From Deminuibacter sp966424055 (GTDB lineage Bacteria; Bacteroidota; Bacteroidia; Chitinophagales; Chitinophagaceae), in contig CBJLMB010000028.1 in NCBI GenBank assembly GCA_966424055.1, positions 1 through 64,000 on the forward strand: 64,000 nucleotides of DNA. Reading direction: 5' to 3'. The position numbers and the translations under genes are program-made. The notes under the pieces are model-generated. The model ran no database searches. It was not told the origin of the DNA and worked only from the letters and a program-made list of their open reading frames with translations. Of the stretch, positions 26,595 through 35,942 are shown piece by piece (the stretch's first letter is position 1; the number at the start of each line of letters is the position of its first letter).

Positions 26595-26918
26595 TTAAGA
26601 AGATACACTGAATGCACCCCTGCCAAAACCACCGCGGCTCACGGCAGATTTAAAACCGTTGCTGCCTATATTAGACGATTCGTGTATGCCGCCGGAATAA
26701 TAACCGGCTTTTTCATACATGCCATTGCGGTAAATGCCATAAGGCCTGAATGCATAGAACCAGATATGAGGGCCGCCATGATAACCATAGGCCCTTGAAT
26801 AAGGAGCCGTGCTGTCGCTGCGCAGGTACACCTGTTGCTGGTAGGTTGGTGTTGGCCTGTTGCACGATGCCAGCAATGCAGTAATAAGTATTAGTTCGAT
26901 ATGTGCTGATTTTTTCAT
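26595..26918 (-). CDS. Short lipoprotein with YgiB-like C-terminal RGGFG motif
   Basis: A 107-residue protein with a lipoprotein signal and lipobox LLASC (about residue 19). The mature part is rich in Tyr, Gly and Ser, and near the C-terminus has AVSRGGFGRGAFSVSS. The RGGFG motif is also found near the end of E. coli YgiB (DUF1190), whose gene is next to ygiC. Here it lies 77 bases upstream of the YgiC-like gene on the same strand, supporting the match, although the protein is much shorter than YgiB. A second ATG three codons upstream is possible; 26918 fits the signal peptide better. The orthology is inference. Confidence 0.65.
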   Translation of the reverse strand: MKKSAHIELILITALLASCNRPTPTYQQQVYLRSDSTAPYSRAYGYHGGPHIWFYAFRPYGIYRNGMYEKAGYYSGGIHESSNIGSNGFKSAVSRGGFGRGAFSVSS

Positions 26919-26972
26919 GTCTTGCATTATTGGCTGCAGGCAGGTTTGCCGCAGCCGTCAAAAAAAGGGTGA

Positions 26973-27293
26973 CTATTTTACCGTGATGTAGATCTCATAA
27001 TCCTTTTTCACTTTTACATTCCGGGTATCACCCTGGTCGTTTTCGGCTGTGGTTTGCTCTATACCCAAGGCGGGTATGGTATCGCGGTACAACACTGTTT
27101 TGCAGATGTTGTAATGCACCCATATTTTATGGGTAGTGGTAAGCACATCATGCGTGCTGTCGAGATGCGAAACGTTGACAGAGGTTTCTACCGAACCGTT
27201 TTTGTTGACAGATTCAGTAATGTCTTCATTATCGCTGTTGCAGGACAACAGCAGGGTAGTGCCGGCCAATACGGCCAGGAACAGTGTTTTCAT
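26973..27293 (-). CDS. Small hypothetical lipoprotein
   Basis: A 106-residue protein with signal peptide and lipobox LLLSC (about residue 18) followed by an acidic linker (NSDNEDITES). The rest is beta-rich and ends VKVKKDYEIYITVK; no known domain is recognised. The start at 27293 (MKTLFLAVLAG) is preferred over a longer frame that would put 14 odd residues before the signal peptide. It precedes the YgiB-like lipoprotein by 54 bases on the same strand, so it may belong to the same envelope cluster. Confidence 0.65.
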   Translation of the reverse strand: MKTLFLAVLAGTTLLLSCNSDNEDITESVNKNGSVETSVNVSHLDSTHDVLTTTHKIWVHYNICKTVLYRDTIPALGIEQTTAENDQGDTRNVKVKKDYEIYITVK

Positions 27294-27825
27294 GTATGCG
27301 TGTGCTGATTTGATTGGAAAATGAAAGTATAACAAATCCCCTCCCGTATTTTCCGTGGTAAAACGGATACCGGGATTGCTACAAATACCAGGTGGTGAAC
27401 TACTTCAGTTAGTGCTGGGGTAAATAGCCTGGAAAAAAGAAAAGTGCATTGTTGCGGGCGGTTTCACACACCGGCGGTAGCCAACCGGGGGAAACACAAT
27501 CATGTGGTTCATAATTTTAGGAGCGATACTCCTATTTGGTTTGATGGAGTAAAGATACTACAGGCAACACAGGACGTGTTAGTATATCAGGGAACAATGG
27601 TAATGGCGGCAGGAAGAATGGAAAAGTATGTGTGATGAGTGGAGAGGGAGAGTTCAATCGTTCCATTGGTTTAACTGTTTCATTGTTTGATGGTTGTGTT
27701 GATACGGTTGAGCACTTTAGCAATCTAACCATCCAACAATCTAACCATCCAACAATCTAACCATCCAACAATCTAACCATCAACCCATCTAACCATCAAC
27801 CCATCTAACAATCACCCCATCCCTC
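27294..27825. other. Intergenic region with repeats, no gene seen
   Basis: About 530 bases without a credible gene; short frames on both strands lack a domain or signal peptide. It holds a small hairpin TAGGAG-CGATA-CTCCTA (27528-27544), an A/T-rich segment with repeated TTCAAT/TTCATTG words (27651-27700), and the 16-bp tandem repeat at its end. No promoter was identified with confidence. Confidence 0.6.
27721..27816. repeat. Six tandem 16-bp repeats (CAATCTAACCATCCAA)
   Basis: Six consecutive 16-base units. The first three are identical; the last three drift (for example CCATCTAACCATCAAC). It lies directly downstream of the small membrane protein gene at 27826. Low-complexity minisatellite, not CRISPR because there are no spacers. 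Confidence 0.9.
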
Positions 27826-28233
27826 CTACATCGTTTCCTGTTCGTCTTTGTTCCTGGGTTTCCAGTAAATATAATAATAGGCCAGTATGAGTATGCCGAT
27901 GGCAAAGGGGATGATGGCGAGATGTTTGAAGGTGATACCTGGCAAGATGTCTTTTTCATCAAAATGAAAAAATTCGCTGATCATCCAGTACGAATTGGCG
28001 GTGATCCACACCGTGATGGCTACATTATGGCATAGTTCAGACACAAATTGCCGGGTACGCCAGGCAATAATGATAGAAATGATCAATGTAGGAAAAATCA
28101 TAATCAGTCCCAGCGGTTTCCATACCAGGCACCAGCTAATGTCTTTTAGCAGCCAGAAAACAATGTGCAGGTTTTCCATTTTCCGGTAGCGAAGGGGTAT
28201 GCTATAAACGGATACGTTTTGATCGTTGTTCAT
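27826..28233 (-). CDS. Hypothetical membrane protein
   Basis: A 135-residue protein with about four hydrophobic segments, including PLGLIMIFPTLIISIIIAW, NVAITVWITANSYWMISEFF and LAIIPFAIGILILAYYYIYW. It ends in a charged tail (KPRNKDEQETM). The ATG at 28233 is the only in-frame choice giving an N-terminal polar segment before the first helix. Similar four-helix proteins of unknown function are common in Bacteroidota. It starts about 45 bases after the FAD oxidoreductase on the same strand, so they might be co-transcribed. Confidence 0.65.
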   Translation of the reverse strand: MNNDQNVSVYSIPLRYRKMENLHIVFWLLKDISWCLVWKPLGLIMIFPTLIISIIIAWRTRQFVSELCHNVAITVWITANSYWMISEFFHFDEKDILPGITFKHLAIIPFAIGILILAYYYIYWKPRNKDEQETM

Positions 28234-28277
28234 GCCAGCGTTGTTTGGTCGCGCGCGAAAATAAAAAAAGCGGGCGG

Positions 28278-29345
28278 TTAAAGGCTTAAAATTCTGGCAA
28301 AACGCCGCACATCTGCGGTGGCATCGAGCGGTTCATCGTACAACAGGTGCCGGGTGAGCTGTTCTGCAAAATAAGGCGCCAGCGAGCAGCCCTTGGTGCC
28401 CATGCCGTTGAGAATACCTGCCTGGGGATAATGCGGGTGCAGGCCTACAAATGGCCTTCTCTCTACTGCTACCACCGGCCGTACGGATGATAAGTGGTCG
28501 ATAACGGTGAAACCTGTTTTAAGCACGTATTGTAAGGACTGGATAGTTTTTTCCCTGAACCCCGGCGAAGGCTGTGTATCGGTGAATTCATTTTCATAGC
28601 TGCTACCGATCCACCAAAGGCCATCGTACCAGGGAACAAGGGTCATAGGGCCGAATTTGTAAATATGTTCGGCCGGCAAATATGGGATATCAGCAATCAG
28701 TGCCTGGCCTTTGTTGAGGCCGAAAGGCAGCTTACTCCATAATGGGTTGAACATGGAGGCAACACCATCGCAGAAAAGGATTTTTTTTGCACGGATGTTT
28801 TTGTACTGCACACCACTTGCATCGAATGATAATGCATTGCTATCAAAGTGTTCTTCCATCAGGGCATTTTCATTGGCCAGCTTCTGCCGCCACCCTTTGA
28901 GCAGTGGATGGAGTTGTACCAGTAATGTTGGGTTGATAGCTACTACTCCATGATAAAAATGGAACAAATGCTCGAACTGTTCCCTGATTGTATCCGCTAC
29001 GGGATGAAGATAGGGGTTATGTTCTGCGATCCTGCCGGCATAGGCACCGGCCATTTGTACAGAGGGCGGGAAGGCCATCACACTGCAGGATTGTACCAGG
29101 TTCTCACCGGTATCATGACCCATGCGGCGGTAAGCATCCGCTACAAACGGCAGCAGCTCATCGGCCATCCAGGTGGTCACTACCTGTCTGCCGGTTACAG
29201 GATTGATCACGCCACTGGCCACTTTACTGGCGCTAAAAGGCTGCGGCTGGTCGATGACAATAATCGCCTGACCTTCTCTCCAAAGATTCCAGCTAAGAAA
29301 ACTGCCGCAGATACCCTGGCCTATGATGATATAATCCACTTGCAT
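28278..29345 (-). CDS. FAD-dependent oxidoreductase (DAO family)
   Basis: A 355-residue D-amino-acid-oxidase-fold flavoprotein. The N-terminal dinucleotide motif is DYIIIGQGICGSF (GxGxxG at residues 9-14), followed by ASKVASGVINPVTGR, a conserved substrate/FAD region of the family. The C-terminus has RPFVGLHPHYPQAGILNGMGTKGCSLAPYFAEQL, the second FAD-contacting part, cited as a landmark at about residues 295-325. The ATG at 29345 is chosen because the longer frame adds 37 unrelated residues. The nearest relatives known to me are glycine-oxidase-like and MnmC C-terminal-domain-like proteins; the substrate is not certain. Confidence 0.85.
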   Translation of the reverse strand: MQVDYIIIGQGICGSFLSWNLWREGQAIIVIDQPQPFSASKVASGVINPVTGRQVVTTWMADELLPFVADAYRRMGHDTGENLVQSCSVMAFPPSVQMAGAYAGRIAEHNPYLHPVADTIREQFEHLFHFYHGVVAINPTLLVQLHPLLKGWRQKLANENALMEEHFDSNALSFDASGVQYKNIRAKKILFCDGVASMFNPLWSKLPFGLNKGQALIADIPYLPAEHIYKFGPMTLVPWYDGLWWIGSSYENEFTDTQPSPGFREKTIQSLQYVLKTGFTVIDHLSSVRPVVAVERRPFVGLHPHYPQAGILNGMGTKGCSLAPYFAEQLTRHLLYDEPLDATADVRRFARILSL

Positions 29346-29379
29346 GATGCAAATAAACGAAAATAAAAGCACGGTGTCC

Positions 29380-29480
29380 AGCAGGCAGTCGTGATCGTGA
29401 TACGTCAATCGTGAATCGTGAGTAATGCCGTGTGCAGTTCTCATACATATATTCATCCACTAGCGATTCACCACTAGCCA
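29380..29480. repeat. Short imperfect repeats of TCGTGA type
   Basis: The segment upstream of the FAD oxidoreductase contains repeated TCGTGA/CGTGAAT words and CGATTCACCACTAG/CCACTCGCG-like words. These look like low-complexity intergenic repeats. No gene or promoter was recognised between 29346 and 29564. Confidence 0.35.
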
Positions 29481-29564
29481 CTCGCGTCGGTATACAACCA
29501 GTAACCCCAGTACAAATCCTTTACGCGAGTATACCAGACTGTAATCCGTACATGGTTTTTCCTG

Positions 29565-32500
29565 CTATTGTGCAGCCACATTGATCTTAAGACCATTGCT
29601 GTGTGCACTTATTTCCGGTGCATACATGCACTGGATGGTGGTAATGCCGGCGCCAAAGCTGCCGCTGTGGGTAATATGAACGGGGTATTCAAATACGTAA
29701 GTGCCCCTGCGCAGGTTGCCTATAAAGAAATGGCTGGCCGCATCCCTGGTGGATTCATAATAGCCCAGGCCATCCTGCCATTTGTAACCACTCAATACAT
29801 CTGTGGGCTCCATGGTTGCTGAACGGGCATCTTTCAGGTGCACATATTCCAGGTCGCGGCTGCTTCTTATTTCTATCCTGATCTTTATCTTATCACCTAC
29901 TTTCAGTTCCTGGCCATCAGCGACAGGAGATAATACGGGGCCGTTGCTGCTGCTTTTTTCCACAAACAATTTCCTGTCAACAGTGAGTGGTCCGCCTGCA
30001 GCGGTTATTTTATCATTGTCTTCAAAATACTGCCAGTAAACAGCACCCCAGGCTATTGCGGTTGCACTGTTTTTGCCGCTGGTTTTGGTGCTGATGGTGA
30101 TATTACCCATTTCAGGCACTACTTTGCTGCCATCGATATGCTGCTGGAAATAGCCTCCTGCTGTATCCAGTGGTAAAGCATAATTACCCAGCTGAAATGA
30201 GGTTGGCTGTATCTGGTTGTTTACAGTTTCGCCATCTGCAAGCAATGCATAACAGGCATCGGCAGTAGCAGCATTGGTTTTCCAATTATGTGTTTGCTTG
30301 TTGAACAATAACCAGGTACGCATCTGGCTGATCGCTTCTTTCAGCTGCGCTGTGGGTTGATCGCTGTTGAGTTCAAGCGCAAAAAGCAATACTGTTGCCT
30401 GGTGTTCTATGGGTGAGGGATGCCAGAAACAAGTGATCCTGTCTTTCCAGTACATACCCATCACGCTGTCTGTAACCGCATTTTCCAGTATGGAAGGAAG
30501 AATATTGCTGCGCACAAATTGCTTTTCATTGTTGCGGTTCAATACCAGTCCGATCAATGCCTTATTATAAATGGTTTGTGTGGCCCAGTGTTTTTTAGCC
30601 AGCTGGTAGTAGTAATTATAAGCTGTTTTATTTTGCAGCGGAACATCCCTGTAATAACTGCGCATCACCAGGTATTGCAGATCGGTGGGCCCTAGCAGTA
30701 TGATTTTTTCTTTTACAGAAGGATGGCTGGTATTGTAACGTGTAAGCATATAGCGGTCGAGATAAGGCACCGCTTTGCGGATGATCATTTGCAGCTTATC
30801 GGTTATATCTGCCGGTAATGCATGCAGGGCCTGCAGCTTACCGATACCGGTAAGTATGTAATTGGTCATGTAGGGATCTGCAGGGCCGCTTTTAAACCAG
30901 GGGAATGCACCTTCCGGCAACTGCAACTGTTGCAGTTGCAGAATAGCCGATGCTGCGCCTGACGCGATACCGGCGGAGTTGAACAGCTCTGCGATATTTT
31001 TTTTCTGCTCGCTTTCTGACTGTGCATCCATTACCCAGGGGGTTTCCTGCAATACAATTTGTTTCAGTGTTTCATTTTGCTGCAGTTTGCTTTGCAGCAT
31101 GGCGGAATCTTTTTCCCATTGCCCGAACAATGTTTGAATACGGGGCTGCTGCTGAACAATGTTGGCAGCCAGCAGATTGGCATATAAGCGGTTAAACACC
31201 TGATCGGCACATGCTTCTTTTTTCTCTGCGAGGTAGGGTAAAGCCTGTATGGCATACCAGGCAGGGTTACCGGTGAACTCTACTGTTAAACCCTGCTGCG
31301 TAAGCGTGCCGCTTTGTGTATGGGCCAGCTTATCGAAGCTGAATTGCCTGGTGGTACTGCCTTTTACCAGTAAAGGCAGTGTTTCTGTAACCAGCGTGCG
31401 GTTGCTCAAAACAGCCAGCTCATGTTCTTCTCCATCTCCGTATTGCCCCGCCTTTGCACTGATGCGTAATGTTATGGGCTGGTTGTAATTGAATGGTATG
31501 GTGATGGGGAATTTCACCACCGCAGACTGCCCTGCTGCTGCAGTGAAGTACTGGTTGGGAAATACATTCTGGAAGAGGCCATCCACGGGCTGATTGGTGG
31601 TAGCATCCAGCAACTGCAGCTGTGCCTGCCCGCTGAGCTCTGTGCTGCTCAGGTTGCTGATCTTTGCGCTAAGCTCCATATGATCACCGTTGCGTACGAA
31701 ACGGGGCATATTGGGCTGCACCATCAGTGTTTTCTGTGAAATGACTGTTTGCTGCTGAAGGCCTGCAGCCAGTTCGCGCGTATGGGCAAAGCTCATCCAT
31801 TTCCATTGCGTAACTGCATCGGGCATGGTAAAACTGAAGCTGTAATTGCCGGAAGAATCGGCATACAACTGCGGGAAGAAAAACGCTGTTTCATCAAAGT
31901 GCCTGCGTACCTGCACCGGCTGCTCTTGCTGGCCGGCTTTGGTGGTAATGATCACAACACCATTGGCGGCACGTGCACCGTATATAGCTGTTGCGGCATC
32001 GCCTTTGAGAACATTCATAGATGCTATATCTGCTGCTGGTATTTTGCTGCCATCGGCTGTTACAACACCATCTACCACGTACAATGGCGCGGCCCCGTCT
32101 TCTGAAGCACCTTGTATTCTTAAGTCAGCATTACCGGCAGCTGGTTTGAAGTTGGCAACCATTGATTCCTGCATGGCCGGCGCCGTAGGTGCCGCCAGTG
32201 ATTTACGCATCATGTTTCTAGCGCCATAGCCAACTATTGTTACATGATCGTAAGTGTCATATGTGTTATTAAGATGTGTGAGCAGTTCATCGTATTTCTT
32301 TTGATAAACAGGGCTGCTTTTGCTTATCCAGTTGGTATTACTGCTGCCTGCATTGAAATTATTACTGTTCTCCCACCTGTTATAGTAATAAGCAGTTGAC
32401 CAGAAAGAAGGCATAGTCCAGTCATGTTGCTTAAACTGGTCAAGAGAGGCATCATACATACTGGTGAGCAGTTCGGCAGCCAGTTTTTCACCTTTGTTCC

Positions 32501-35500
32501 CTGTTACGGTTACCGTCCATTTTTCTTTGCTGCCAGGTTCGGTTTTATCACGGAAACTAAGGTAACTGATGTTGAGTGAATGATTGTTGCCTGGTGTTTG
32601 CAGCATACCACCGCCTGAATAGAAACGGTTGTTTTTTACATAAGCATAAAAAAGGGCCTGTGCATTGTCACCGCTGAGTGTAATTGTGCTGTTGCTGAAA
32701 TCGTTGAAATTGTACGAGGTGTTCTGCTGATCCTGTTTGGTTTCGGCATACCGGATAAGATGTACATCCGGCGCAGAGGAGCCTACTGTGATGTTCTTAT
32801 CACCGGTATTTTCTTCCTGCTGCTGGTAGGTCCAGTTGTACTGCGGTACAGGCGGTGCATGGTTACCTGCCTGGTACAGCTGGATGTACTGCACATCTTT
32901 AATGGTATCACCATTGTCGTACAATTTGGCTTCAACCGCATACCAGCCTGCTGATAAGCGGGTGTTGTTCATCTGTAGTGCTGTTGCGCCGGTAGTAAAA
33001 GCAGTGGCGAAGCTTGCCTGGTCTTTAGGCCAGTAACGATAATCATCTTCATTACTGTATGCATCATGCGGGAATTGCTGTATATAAGTGCTCTCATCCA
33101 TCACAAACTGATCAGGTCTTTGCCAGTAGCGGTTCCTGATAAGACGGTTAGGCGATTGCAGCGGGTAAACAGCTGCCTGTACACTGGCCGGTATGCTTTT
33201 ACCTGCCAGATTTTGTGTGGTGATATTGAGCTTGCTGAAACTATCCAGTCTTGCTGTTGTGGGAATATTTATTTTCAACAGCAACGAGTGATAGCCTATA
33301 GATAAGCGGGTATCTTTTTCCCTTGTTTCGCCATTGTTATCAGTAACAGAAGCATGAATGGAAAAATCAAATACCGGTGCTGTTTTTTTGCTGACAGATG
33401 AATCGGGTGTCGCCGCAAAGCGGATGGTAAAACGGCCCTCTGCATCAGTGCTCACCTGGCCATTGGCGATATTCCTGGAAGCGCCCGGGAAAAATGGCAT
33501 ACGGCCATGGAAAAGCCAGGGATAGGGGAAATGGGTATTGCGGGTGATATCGAATTTTAAACCGGCATTACCAATCGTATTGCCGGCATAAGCTTTAACC
33601 TGTCCCGTAACTGTGATACTATCATTTAGTTTATAGGTGGATGCCAGTGTGTCGAAGCTGATATAAAAGCTGGGGCGTTTGTATTCTTCCACGCTGAATT
33701 GGGCACTGCCGGTGATCTTAAGCGTTGCAATCCGGAAAGAACCGGTCAGCACATTTTGGGGCAGGCGGAAACGCCCCGCAAAGGAACCGTAATTATTGGG
33801 GATGAATGAAAGTGAATCTATTTTCTGGTTGTTGACATCATATAACACAACCCTGATACTGTCTTTGGGCTGGTAACAATAAGGTTTGTCGGTGCTGTCT
33901 TTTGTAATGGCTATGCCTTTAAAATAAACAGTTTGCCCGGGGCGGTAAATACTTCTGTCGGTAAAAAAGAAAATACGGGCATTCTTTTTTTCTTCATCTG
34001 CACCGGCTTTTAAAACAGTTTCATTGGTGAAAGGAATATAGTCGGCATTGCTGAGGCTTAGCGTATCGTTTTGGCCGATCAATTTTATCTGCAGGTTCCT
34101 TACTTTTTCATCGTAATTGCCCAGCTGGAAATAACCATTTTTGTCGGTTGTTTTTGTTTCAATCAGCACGGGTTTGTTGCTATTGCTGCTGTTGTTCCAT
34201 TCCATGCGGCTGATGGCAGCGCGCACCTGCGAAACAGGTTGGCCACTTTCCCTGTCCAGCACAAAATAATCTTTCCCATGATGGATATAACTGAGCGCCG
34301 ATACTGAAAAAAACTGTGCTGCCATCTGGTCGGTATTGCTATTGAAACCAGGGCGGGCGCTGCCTATAAAAAGGTATTTGCCGGGAGGCAGTGCATCGAT
34401 CTTTATTTCTGTGGCATGTGTTTGGTAATCATGGGTGGCGGGTAATACCTGGTTGAAACGGAGAAAAGAACTCAATGAGGTTATCTTCTTCCAGAAATCG
34501 TCCCGGTAATAATTGTCATCGTCTGCGCCGGCGGGAAAGCGGATCAGTCTTCCATACAAGGTGTCTACATTCTGGTAGCGTACATACATACGGAATGGTG
34601 CGCCCGGACTGTTTACGGTTTCGGTTTGAACGAACAGGGATTTTTCTGTGATATTATCCCTGAGTTGCATCATGTTGACATTGCCCTCATTTAAACTGCC
34701 GGTATTATCCAGGTGCTGGTCAATGATGGCTTTGGCCTTCACCTTATTGTATCGCTTGCTGCTATCGCCGGTTTGCAGCGGGTCATAATTGCTGTTCTCT
34801 GCCAGCAGGGCGGCCTGTAAATACCATGCCTGCTGTGTTACAGGGTTACCCTGGTAAACAGTGGTGAGCTGTTTCAGCGCATGGGCATACAACTGCTCTT
34901 TATCGGCATTGGTAGATTGCTGGTATACCCAGCTGATGCGTTCAATATCTACATCGGCCAGTGCAGAAACGGATGCATCGTTCTGATGAAAGCGCAGTAA
35001 TGACTGGAACAAACGAAGCGCTTGTTGTGCGATGCTGTCGGTGCCTGATGCCGTGCTGAAATTGTGCTGTATAAAACTGCCGGCAGGGGCAAAAGCTGCG
35101 GGATCACTGAAATGTGAAGACTGGTTGAGCTGTGCGGCAAATGCATCGCCTGATTTATAAAAATCCAATGCCTTATGGGCAAGCAGATCGAACAGCGTGG
35201 GGCGCAGCTGGCGGGTATTGCCGGCTATGATAACGGGTTCATATTTATCCAGTCTGGTTTGCTGCAACTGTGTGGCTGGTTGTAATGCCTCCTTGTATAA
35301 GGTGGAGATGCGGTTGTAAAAGTCGGCAGTATTCCAGGTGGCAATATCCTGTTTCTGGTAGGGGATTGTGTTGCTCCTGTTGTACAGGCGCCAGCGGTTC
35401 TGGTCGAAATAATCGTGATAAGTGGCCGCCAGTATCGTTTGCAATATACTTTTCTGCGGAACTGAAAAAGCCTGGTTTACCTGTGTTTCCAGTGTGGCGA

Positions 35501-35768
35501 TGATTTTGTTGATATCCGTTTCCTTTACCCGGCTTTCCAGGCTGTTCCGGTATACCAGGGCTTTTACTACCTCGGCCTCGTTCTTCTGCCTGGCGGCTTC
35601 CTGGTACAACTGGTTTACCTGCTGAAGGGCAGTTTTGGGCAGATCTTTTATATTGATAAGGCTGTCTATCGCCTGCCATTTTTTTTGAAACCCGGCAGGG
35701 GTGAGCTGGGCGGAAACTGGCACATACAAAAGAGTTACAAGAACCAGGATAATCAGGTTGTTTTTCAT
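29565..35768 (-). CDS. Alpha-2-macroglobulin family protein with an inserted TonB-plug-like segment
   Basis: A 2067-residue secreted protein with signal peptide (MKNNLIILVLVTLLYVPVSA). The MG2 macroglobulin signature FFFTDRSIYRPGQTVYFKG is at about residue 600, and the macroglobulin/bait-type segment YADSSGNYSFSFTMPDAVTQ is near residue 1300. The thioester domain has CADQ (Cys1520, Gln1523) in place of the usual CxEQ. At residues about 1171-1281 is a stretch that looks like a SusC/RagA plug: VTIVGYGARN, LYVVDGVVTADG, and IASMNVLKGDAATAIYGARAANGVVIITTK. Bacterial alpha-2-macroglobulins are thought to trap proteases in the periplasm or at the surface. The plug-like insert could be a real fused domain. 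Single gene without an obvious penicillin-binding-protein 1C partner. Confidence 0.92.
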   Translation of the reverse strand: MKNNLIILVLVTLLYVPVSAQLTPAGFQKKWQAIDSLINIKDLPKTALQQVNQLYQEAARQKNEAEVVKALVYRNSLESRVKETDINKIIATLETQVNQAFSVPQKSILQTILAATYHDYFDQNRWRLYNRSNTIPYQKQDIATWNTADFYNRISTLYKEALQPATQLQQTRLDKYEPVIIAGNTRQLRPTLFDLLAHKALDFYKSGDAFAAQLNQSSHFSDPAAFAPAGSFIQHNFSTASGTDSIAQQALRLFQSLLRFHQNDASVSALADVDIERISWVYQQSTNADKEQLYAHALKQLTTVYQGNPVTQQAWYLQAALLAENSNYDPLQTGDSSKRYNKVKAKAIIDQHLDNTGSLNEGNVNMMQLRDNITEKSLFVQTETVNSPGAPFRMYVRYQNVDTLYGRLIRFPAGADDDNYYRDDFWKKITSLSSFLRFNQVLPATHDYQTHATEIKIDALPPGKYLFIGSARPGFNSNTDQMAAQFFSVSALSYIHHGKDYFVLDRESGQPVSQVRAAISRMEWNNSSNSNKPVLIETKTTDKNGYFQLGNYDEKVRNLQIKLIGQNDTLSLSNADYIPFTNETVLKAGADEEKKNARIFFFTDRSIYRPGQTVYFKGIAITKDSTDKPYCYQPKDSIRVVLYDVNNQKIDSLSFIPNNYGSFAGRFRLPQNVLTGSFRIATLKITGSAQFSVEEYKRPSFYISFDTLASTYKLNDSITVTGQVKAYAGNTIGNAGLKFDITRNTHFPYPWLFHGRMPFFPGASRNIANGQVSTDAEGRFTIRFAATPDSSVSKKTAPVFDFSIHASVTDNNGETREKDTRLSIGYHSLLLKINIPTTARLDSFSKLNITTQNLAGKSIPASVQAAVYPLQSPNRLIRNRYWQRPDQFVMDESTYIQQFPHDAYSNEDDYRYWPKDQASFATAFTTGATALQMNNTRLSAGWYAVEAKLYDNGDTIKDVQYIQLYQAGNHAPPVPQYNWTYQQQEENTGDKNITVGSSAPDVHLIRYAETKQDQQNTSYNFNDFSNSTITLSGDNAQALFYAYVKNNRFYSGGGMLQTPGNNHSLNISYLSFRDKTEPGSKEKWTVTVTGNKGEKLAAELLTSMYDASLDQFKQHDWTMPSFWSTAYYYNRWENSNNFNAGSSNTNWISKSSPVYQKKYDELLTHLNNTYDTYDHVTIVGYGARNMMRKSLAAPTAPAMQESMVANFKPAAGNADLRIQGASEDGAAPLYVVDGVVTADGSKIPAADIASMNVLKGDAATAIYGARAANGVVIITTKAGQQEQPVQVRRHFDETAFFFPQLYADSSGNYSFSFTMPDAVTQWKWMSFAHTRELAAGLQQQTVISQKTLMVQPNMPRFVRNGDHMELSAKISNLSSTELSGQAQLQLLDATTNQPVDGLFQNVFPNQYFTAAAGQSAVVKFPITIPFNYNQPITLRISAKAGQYGDGEEHELAVLSNRTLVTETLPLLVKGSTTRQFSFDKLAHTQSGTLTQQGLTVEFTGNPAWYAIQALPYLAEKKEACADQVFNRLYANLLAANIVQQQPRIQTLFGQWEKDSAMLQSKLQQNETLKQIVLQETPWVMDAQSESEQKKNIAELFNSAGIASGAASAILQLQQLQLPEGAFPWFKSGPADPYMTNYILTGIGKLQALHALPADITDKLQMIIRKAVPYLDRYMLTRYNTSHPSVKEKIILLGPTDLQYLVMRSYYRDVPLQNKTAYNYYYQLAKKHWATQTIYNKALIGLVLNRNNEKQFVRSNILPSILENAVTDSVMGMYWKDRITCFWHPSPIEHQATVLLFALELNSDQPTAQLKEAISQMRTWLLFNKQTHNWKTNAATADACYALLADGETVNNQIQPTSFQLGNYALPLDTAGGYFQQHIDGSKVVPEMGNITISTKTSGKNSATAIAWGAVYWQYFEDNDKITAAGGPLTVDRKLFVEKSSSNGPVLSPVADGQELKVGDKIKIRIEIRSSRDLEYVHLKDARSATMEPTDVLSGYKWQDGLGYYESTRDAASHFFIGNLRRGTYVFEYPVHITHSGSFGAGITTIQCMYAPEISAHSNGLKINVAAQ

Positions 35769-35890
35769 TCCGATCGTGTTTGGATGAACAAAATACGCTG
35801 TTTGTAAAAAAAGGATGCCGGAAAATGGCTAAATGCATAAAAAGATCATCCCGGCTGCGGGGTTCTTTTTATTACACTCCAATACGCAAC

Positions 35891-35925
35891 AATAAAAAAT
35901 CCCGCTTGGTTGCGGGATTCTTTTA
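35891..35925 (-). terminator. Intrinsic terminator downstream of sucD
   Basis: Stem AATCCCGC / GCGGGATT with a 6-base loop, flanked by A and T runs on both sides. It lies 18 bases after the sucD stop and 120 bases upstream of the alpha-2-macroglobulin gene. Confidence 0.85.
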
Positions 35926-35942
35926 TTAATGGTGTAACAGGT

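Noticed and set aside
27528..27544. Hairpin TAGGAG-CGATA-CTCCTA as an insertion sequence end
   Set aside because: No transposase remnant or matching second end is visible, so only the hairpin is recorded.
27721..27816. Possible CRISPR array
   Set aside because: The 16-base units are directly adjacent with no spacers, and no cas gene is present.
35245..35838. 197-residue frame on the minus strand overlapping the start of the macroglobulin gene
   Set aside because: Offset frame of the large gene; low-complexity Lys/Gly/Pro content and no signal peptide.
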